The position numbers and the translations under genes were made by a program. From positions 124,001 through 188,000 of the forward strand of contig JAQUIJ010000011.1 in assembly GCA_028683385.1 (NCBI GenBank): DNA of 64,000 nt, given 5' to 3'. The notes under the pieces were generated by a model, which was given only the letters and a program-made list of their open reading frames with translations, had not been told where the DNA came from and searched no databases. Positions 58,935 through 64,000 of the stretch are shown here, in pieces. Positions within the stretch are counted from its first letter, which is position 1; the number at the start of each line of letters is the position of its first letter. This DNA comes from Prolixibacteraceae bacterium (GTDB lineage: Bacteria > Bacteroidota > Bacteroidia > Bacteroidales > Prolixibacteraceae).

Positions 58935-61565
58935 CTATCTTATTTCGAGAGTTTTCCCGATTAATTTCATCCTTCCGGAGAGAGTTCCGGTTGTTTCGGC
59001 TTTAGCAGCGCCGGTAAATCCGGGTTGCTCACCGCCAACAGCTATGGTAAAGAATCCGGGCTCTACCACTTGTTTATCTTTATCGTTGATCATCGAAAGT
59101 TGACGAGGCACAAGCGTAAATGATACGATTTGCGATTCGCCTTTCTTCAGCGAAATACGTTTAAATCCTTCCAATGAGCGGATTGGACGTGGAGTTGATG
59201 CTTTTTCGTCGGTCAGGTACAACTGAACCACTTCATCGCCATCGCGGTCTCCGGTATTGGTAACCTTAACCGAAACGGTAACGTCTTCACCCATTTTTAC
59301 TTCTTTCGGAAGGTTCAAATCGGTATACGTGAAATTAGTATAGCTTAAACCAAATCCGAATGGATAAAGTGGCGATTGACGGAAATAGCGGTAGGTGCGG
59401 CCTTCCATATCGTAATTCTCGAAAGCAGGCAACTGATCAACCGATTTGTAATAGGTAACCGGTAAGCGTCCTGCCGGATTGTAATCGCCAAAAAGAACAT
59501 CGGCTACAGCATTTCCACCTTCTTGCCCAGGGTAACCGGCACTTAGGATAGCGTCCATGTTTTCAGCAGCATAATTTACCGAAAGGGCGCTTCCGTTAAG
59601 CAATACTAAAACAACAGGTTTGCCGGTTGCTTTAATGGCTTCCATCAGCTTTTCCTGCGTTTTTGGCAGATCCAGATGAGTGCGGTCGCCTCCTTTAAAA
59701 CCATCAACCTGAATTGGCATTTCTTCGCCTTCCAAACGTTGATTCAAACCCAAAACAAGCACAACAACATCCGATTTTTTTGCTGTTTCAATGGCGTCAG
59801 CAAGCATATTGGGTTGAGGAACTTCCCAAAGTAAAGAGGCTGTCCCGTCGCCATGGTAATTTTTGTAATCGAACACTAATTTATAACGTTTACCAGTTTC
59901 GAGAGTTAGTTTCTTTTGACTGTGAAAAGCGTGATGCTCGTTGTCTCCACCTAAAATTTCCTTACCGTCGCAATAGATTTTAAAATTAGGCATGCTCCAG
60001 ATACCGATTTCGTAATCGCCAGTTTGCGGTACCTTCAGGTAAGTTGTCCAACGGACACTGAAATTATCAACCGGCATTCGTGGATCTGGAGAGCCCGCTT
60101 CCCAGTAAAAGTCAACATTGTCGTCAATACGGGTAAATAATGGTTCGCCTTCCAGTTTATTATTGGCAAAATATTCACCCAAAGCTCCCTGTTTACCGTC
60201 TTCGGTTTCCAGATAAATGGAAGGTATGGGTGTTAATTTGGTAACTCCATCAGCCAGTTCGCTTCCTTGTGCATAAAGCACTTCAACTTGAGGAGATATT
60301 TTATTTTTTATTCCCTGAAGCACGGTTACCGGATGAGATGGTATTCCGTTGTAGTTTCCCCACAATGATTCAATTTCATCGGCATTTGGCCCAATAACTG
60401 CAACCTTTGCAAAGTCTTTCTTCAGAGGTAATGTATGGTTGGCATTCTTTAATAATACGATGCTTTTCTGTGCAGCTACACGTGATAGCTGATCGTGAGC
60501 CGGATTGTCGTTCACCGAGAATGGAATCTGCGCATATGCTACTTTTTCGTCCGGATCGAACATTCCCAGTTTCATCCGGGCGGTCAGCAAGCGGCCAACA
60601 CAAACATCCAGATCTTTTTCAGTAATTAAACCACGTTTAAGAGCTTCAGGCAGGGCTTTGTACGTGTTGCCACATTCTAAATCAGTACCGGTTTTTACTG
60701 CCATAGCGGCAGCTTCAGCTTCATCTTTTGCAATTTTGTGGTATTGCCAAATGTCGGCAATGGCCCAGCAATCGCTTACGATATAGCCTTTGAAACCCCA
60801 CTCATTGCGGAGAATTCCGGATAAAAATGGACTGGCACAGCAAGCTTCACCACGAAACCGGTTGTAGGCTCCCATTATCGAATATACGTCTCCATCAACA
60901 ACCAAGGTGCGGAATGCAGGGAGGTAGGTTTCGCGTAAATCGCGTTCGCTGACTTTGGCATCAAAAACATGACGAGATGGTTCCGGGCCTGAATGAACTG
61001 CGAAATGTTTGGCGGTAGCAACCACTTTTAAATAATTCGGATCGTCGCCCTGAAGCCCTTTTACAAATTGGGTACCCAACTGGCCTGTCAGGTATGGATC
61101 TTCTCCGTAAGTTTCGTGGCCTCGTCCCCAGCGAGGATCGCGGAAAATATTGATGTTTGGCGACCAGAAAGTCAAGCCCTGATAAATATCTCTCATTCCC
61201 CGCCGTACAAATTCATGATGCTTTGCGCGTGCTTCATCCGAAATAACGGAGGCGACCTGGTGAATTAGATCGGCATCCCAGGATGCTGCAATTGTAATCG
61301 ATTGTGGGAAAACCGTTGCATATCCGGCACGTGCAACTCCGTGCAAACATTCGTTCCACCAGTTGTATTCAGGAACTCCCAAACGTTCGATAGCCGGAGA
61401 CGTATAGAGCATTTGCCCCATTTTTTCCTGAACAGTCATTTCTGAAAGCAAGCTTTCAACTCTTTCCTGAGTCGATAAATTGGTGTTTTGGTATTGAAAT
61501 TTGTTTTGCGAAACGCCCAGAAAAGGGCATAATAGTAATAGAAGTATATACAGATTTAATTTCAT
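58935..61565 (-). CDS. Glycoside hydrolase family 3 protein (beta-glucosidase/xylosidase-type, PA14 insert)
   Basis: A retaining exo-beta-glycosidase of 876 residues. The signal peptide (about 1-19) is followed by the GH3 N-terminal TIM barrel: VQEKMGQMLYTSPAIERLG, NWWNECLHGVARAG, DPRWGRGHETYGEDPYL, VATAKHFAVHSGPE and the nucleophile region GFKGYIVSDCW. The C-terminal GH3 sandwich begins near LLKNANHTLPLKKDF. A PA14-like insert (about 455-600) lies within it, with NFSVRWTTYLKVPQTGDYEIG, and a fibronectin-III-like tail ends it. The NWWNECLHGVAR motif is typical of beta-xylosidase-like GH3. Its promoter is near-perfect for this phylum. Confidence 0.93.
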   Translation of the reverse strand: MKLNLYILLLLLCPFLGVSQNKFQYQNTNLSTQERVESLLSEMTVQEKMGQMLYTSPAIERLGVPEYNWWNECLHGVARAGYATVFPQSITIAASWDADLIHQVASVISDEARAKHHEFVRRGMRDIYQGLTFWSPNINIFRDPRWGRGHETYGEDPYLTGQLGTQFVKGLQGDDPNYLKVVATAKHFAVHSGPEPSRHVFDAKVSERDLRETYLPAFRTLVVDGDVYSIMGAYNRFRGEACCASPFLSGILRNEWGFKGYIVSDCWAIADIWQYHKIAKDEAEAAAMAVKTGTDLECGNTYKALPEALKRGLITEKDLDVCVGRLLTARMKLGMFDPDEKVAYAQIPFSVNDNPAHDQLSRVAAQKSIVLLKNANHTLPLKKDFAKVAVIGPNADEIESLWGNYNGIPSHPVTVLQGIKNKISPQVEVLYAQGSELADGVTKLTPIPSIYLETEDGKQGALGEYFANNKLEGEPLFTRIDDNVDFYWEAGSPDPRMPVDNFSVRWTTYLKVPQTGDYEIGIWSMPNFKIYCDGKEILGGDNEHHAFHSQKKLTLETGKRYKLVFDYKNYHGDGTASLLWEVPQPNMLADAIETAKKSDVVVLVLGLNQRLEGEEMPIQVDGFKGGDRTHLDLPKTQEKLMEAIKATGKPVVLVLLNGSALSVNYAAENMDAILSAGYPGQEGGNAVADVLFGDYNPAGRLPVTYYKSVDQLPAFENYDMEGRTYRYFRQSPLYPFGFGLSYTNFTYTDLNLPKEVKMGEDVTVSVKVTNTGDRDGDEVVQLYLTDEKASTPRPIRSLEGFKRISLKKGESQIVSFTLVPRQLSMINDKDKQVVEPGFFTIAVGGEQPGFTGAAKAETTGTLSGRMKLIGKTLEIR

Positions 61566-61603
61566 ATTTATTAGTTTTAATTATGCTGGTCTGGTCTGGT
61601 CTG

Positions 61604-61634
61604 CAAATTTACAAAATGGTAAGAAATTTCCAAA
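61604..61634 (-). promoter_or_regulatory. Promoter of the GH3 gene
   Basis: The minus strand reads TTTG (61634-61631), 19 bases, then TAAATTTG (61611-61604): an exact Bacteroidota -33/-7 pair. The first transcribed bases run into a CAGAC pentamer repeat, copied about three and a half times (61585-61603). Confidence 0.7.
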
Positions 61635-61744
61635 CGGAAAGCATTGTTTTCGGTTATAGAATAAAAAGTAATTAGAATTGAGTTGTTGAAATCGTTTTAT
61701 TTTTAGGTGTACGACTGAATAATTTGTATTCGTTTATGTTTTTT

Positions 61745-62365
61745 CTAATCCAGATAAACTTCTGTTTTTTCGCCTCTGAAATATTTAAACATCAGGCGAA
61801 TTTGAGATTCGATGTTCCGGGGCTTTGAAAGCTCGGGCAATTCATTTTCGTTAAACCAGCCCACATTGTCAGTCTCAGCTCCGGCAGCGATTTGCGTACC
61901 AATGGGCTCGCACCGAATAAAAAGCTTGTATACATATTCAAATTCGGGTGGCATTTGCTGAGCGGTTTTGTCCATAACAGCAATCAATTTACTCGATTTT
62001 ACTGTTAATCCGGCTTCTTCGAAACATTCTTTTTCGGCAATCATTCGCGGAGTATAACCTACATCAGCCCAACCTCCGGGCAAAGCCCAACAACCGTCTG
62101 CTTTTTCCTGAACCAGTAAAATCTGCCCTTCAGGATTAAAAACCACAGCGCGAACATCAACCTTTGGGGTTTTATAGCCATTGTTTTCCTGGATGATCGT
62201 CTTGATTTTTGTTACCGGAACATCAGTTAGTTGTTCAAGCATTTTCAGACAAATCTCCTGAATTTCTTCATAGCGTTCAATGTCGTAATTGCTGTCAGAA
62301 TAGGCTAATCCAATTTCGGCTAATGCCTGAAGGCGTTTGATGTGTTCAAAGTAGTTGCGTTCCAT
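61745..62365 (-). CDS. NUDIX hydrolase with N-terminal helical domain
   Basis: A 206-residue protein. The N-terminal ~60 residues form a helical NUDIX_N-type domain (HIKRLQALAEIGLAYSDSNYD, IERYEEIQEICLKMLEQL). The NUDIX fold starts at KVDVRAVVFNPEGQILLVQE. The catalytic box reads GGWADVGYTPRMIAEKECF then EEAGL: the terminal EExGL is intact, the Arg is Lys, and the first Glu (normally GETP) is Tyr. Members of this group hydrolyse ADP-ribose or CDP-choline-like substrates. Its gene follows the OstA-like gene after 18 bases and is probably in its operon. Confidence 0.88.
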   Translation of the reverse strand: MERNYFEHIKRLQALAEIGLAYSDSNYDIERYEEIQEICLKMLEQLTDVPVTKIKTIIQENNGYKTPKVDVRAVVFNPEGQILLVQEKADGCWALPGGWADVGYTPRMIAEKECFEEAGLTVKSSKLIAVMDKTAQQMPPEFEYVYKLFIRCEPIGTQIAAGAETDNVGWFNENELPELSKPRNIESQIRLMFKYFRGEKTEVYLD

Positions 62366-62383
62366 CTGCGGGCAATTCTGGAA

Positions 62384-64000
62384 TTAATTAGCTAGGGCAT
62401 TACCAGATTTTCCAGGGTTCTGTTTCTTATCAGGAACTGGAGGCATTTTTAATTTCGTCTCCGGATCTGGAATGGGTTCAGGGGCTGGCTGTCGAAAAAT
62501 GTCATCTTTGTTTATAGGTCGTAATTCGGCTTGCCAGTTGAATCCCGGCAATAATTTGTCGCCATCTTCCAATTGACCCAAAGGCTTAAGTTCGCCATCG
62601 GGCGATTTAATGAAAGCAATTCGTTTAACCTTACCTTTATTCATGTAAATGCTAATATTACTGCTTTCGGCCTTGTTGAGTCCTATTACCCCATTTTTAT
62701 CGCGCGCGTAATAGTTTGACTGACCGTTTCCACTAACATCAATTTTATCTAATTCGTTGTTGCGAACATACCCGATCATATTTTTCCCCTTGATCTGATT
62801 AAACCGGAGGCTGTCATCTTCCATGGAAATAATGAAAGCATCATTTTTCATCCGGATTTCGTCAGGATCTTTACTTCGGTTTATCATTTCGATGTAATTG
62901 GCTGATATCTGGTTTTTATTCGACCAAATAACAGGACTGGTAAACATCTGAATGGTTGAATCTTTCGACCAATAGGTTAGCGAATCGCATTTGCCTTGCA
63001 TGTCGTCGCGAAAGAACCTAACCTTATGGTATGCAAGAACTAAACGGGCGTCTTTGGGTGGCTTGTTAGCCAACGAATCGGTGCGTAAGGTGTCACCAAC
63101 CAGCTTTCCTGAAATTAAACTGTCTTTGCGTGATTTAGAAAGGGCTTGAAATTCAGTATTTTTTGATGCCAAAGACAATGAGTCGGAAGCTAATTTTTTT
63201 ACAATTGGTTTTTTTATTATTTTTTTGTCCGGAGCTGATTTTTTTAAAGGTATGGTATCAGGCATTGTTTTTAGGTAGTCGGCATGTAAAAACAGCGAAT
63301 CGGTCTTGGAATACTGAATGAGAACTGCCGAATCGTTTGCCGAAGCAATTTTGGTAATGTCGTTGTATTTGACCCGATTCCCAACCACAATAATACTGTT
63401 TTCAATGTCTTGAATACGGGCATGACCCATGGCAAGACCTTCTCCATTTCCCTTGTCGTAATATATCGAATCGGCTTTTACTTTTTGTTTGGCATTCCAG
63501 ATCTTTGGTTTTTTTGTGAGCTTGGCATAGCTCTTCATGCTGTCGTACCAGCCATATTCCGCATAAAGGGTGTCTTTTTCGTTGAAAATGGTGGTAGGGC
63601 CTTCAATGAAAACTTTTTTCGTATCAGTGAAATAAATCAACGTGTCGGATTTGATTTTATAGTCTTTGGTTACACCATCCACGTTTTTTTTGAAGTAAGC
63701 CTTCTTTTCATTTACGTAATACTGGCCAATAATTGATTTCAGAACATTGGTTGAATCTTTTACTGTTCCGGAGTAATTGTACGATGCCAAATCATTAATC
63801 ATGGAGTAATCGAGCGAGTCGGTGGTCAAAGTCATCTGTTTGTCGATGAGTTTCACATTCCGGCGTGCTTTGGCTAGCTTGGTTTCAGGGTCGTAATGAA
63901 TGAAATCGGCATACATGTTAAGGGTGTCGCCACGAACGATGTGTACGTTACTAAAAGCATCTACCGTATTATTTGTATAAGAATACAAGCTGTCGCACCA
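62384..64000 (-). CDS. OstA-like (LptA-type) protein, 5' end outside the window
   Basis: The reading frame is open to the window edge: the first codons visible read WCDSLYSYTNNTVDAF, so at least 539 residues are present and the start lies beyond position 64000. Repeated beta-jellyroll units of the LptA/OstA (LPS transport) family are seen, such as NVHIVRGDTLNMYADFI, NVKLIDKQMTLTTDSLDY and VFIEGPTTIFNEKDTLYAEY. These units bind lipid A in the Lpt bridge. The C-terminal ~60 residues are rich in Pro (PEPIPDPETKLKMPPVPD), a low-complexity tail. Bacteroidota carry such large OstA-like proteins in the LPS export machinery. Confidence 0.85.
   Translation of the reverse strand, partial: WCDSLYSYTNNTVDAFSNVHIVRGDTLNMYADFIHYDPETKLAKARRNVKLIDKQMTLTTDSLDYSMINDLASYNYSGTVKDSTNVLKSIIGQYYVNEKKAYFKKNVDGVTKDYKIKSDTLIYFTDTKKVFIEGPTTIFNEKDTLYAEYGWYDSMKSYAKLTKKPKIWNAKQKVKADSIYYDKGNGEGLAMGHARIQDIENSIIVVGNRVKYNDITKIASANDSAVLIQYSKTDSLFLHADYLKTMPDTIPLKKSAPDKKIIKKPIVKKLASDSLSLASKNTEFQALSKSRKDSLISGKLVGDTLRTDSLANKPPKDARLVLAYHKVRFFRDDMQGKCDSLTYWSKDSTIQMFTSPVIWSNKNQISANYIEMINRSKDPDEIRMKNDAFIISMEDDSLRFNQIKGKNMIGYVRNNELDKIDVSGNGQSNYYARDKNGVIGLNKAESSNISIYMNKGKVKRIAFIKSPDGELKPLGQLEDGDKLLPGFNWQAELRPINKDDIFRQPAPEPIPDPETKLKMPPVPDKKQNPGKSGNALAN

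Overview
The window reads as chromosomal DNA of a member of the Bacteroidota, most likely class Bacteroidia. The evidence is a SusC/SusD pair driven by an ECF sigma/FecR/STN relay, a BlaI-BlaR1 pair whose sensor carries a TonB C-terminal domain, LytTR signalling next to a TonB-dependent receptor, and repeated TAnnTTTG (-7) promoter elements typical of this phylum. Gene density is high, GC is moderate, and intergenic gaps are full of small palindromic repeats. A Marinilabiliales/Prolixibacteraceae-type free-living polysaccharide degrader is my inference, not a demonstrated identity.

Layout. 1-7.1 kb: a minus-strand nutrient uptake operon (ECF sigma, FecR, STN-SusC, SusD) ending in a terminator. 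7.2-9.5 kb: a secreted PQQ-like beta-propeller convergent with a DUF72 protein. 9.6-18.3 kb: an AraC-type regulator divergent from a sugar-proton symporter, a GH2 lipoprotein and a cytoplasmic DUF5107-TPR protein, which look like one glycoside utilisation operon. 18.4-20.8 kb: BlaI/BlaR1-like pair with two matching operator palindromes. 20.9-21.3 kb: RNase P RNA. 21.4-22.8 kb: an HxlR regulator divergent from an NmrA-like quinone reductase, flanked by a decayed copy of a LytTR gene tail. 23-27.8 kb: TonB-dependent receptor, TPR protein, LytS-like kinase and LytTR regulator in one operon. 27.9-30.3 kb: small envelope proteins (YtxH, holin-like, hypothetical) and an AI-2E family permease. 30.4-32.6 kb: S41 tail-specific protease. 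32.7-37.2 kb: MarR-EmrA-EmrB-TolC drug efflux operon. 37.4-38.8 kb: SGNH esterase and an AAA ATPase. 39-42.1 kb: uxaB-uxaA hexuronate catabolism behind two tandem palindromic operators. 42.2-45.4 kb: a broken HAD phosphatase, an exported Nif3-like protein, a DUF1080-PHP fusion lipoprotein and an exported VOC protein. 45.6-50 kb: ORF6N protein, U32 peptidase, DUF2795, cobalamin adenosyltransferase and a LolD/MacB-like ATPase. 50.2-52.3 kb: recG. 52.6-58.6 kb: exported C1 peptidase, ETF-quinone oxidoreductase, a single-chain EtfB-EtfA fusion, and a Gate/nucleoside-recognition membrane protein. 58.7-64 kb: a 20/21-bp tandem repeat, a GH3 glycosidase, a NUDIX hydrolase, and an OstA-like protein whose 5' end lies beyond the window.

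The metabolic theme is capture of plant or algal glycans (SusCD, GH2, GH3, SGNH esterase, uxaBA) together with envelope maintenance. No clear new defence or mobile system is visible. The most unusual items are the EtfBA fusion beside ETF-QO, the DUF1080-PHP fusion, an exported Nif3 homologue, two gene remnants (HAD and LytTR), a palindromic repeat read in frame inside the DUF5107-TPR gene, the same hairpin used twice in RNase P RNA, and a terminator whose loop is exactly a -7 promoter element.
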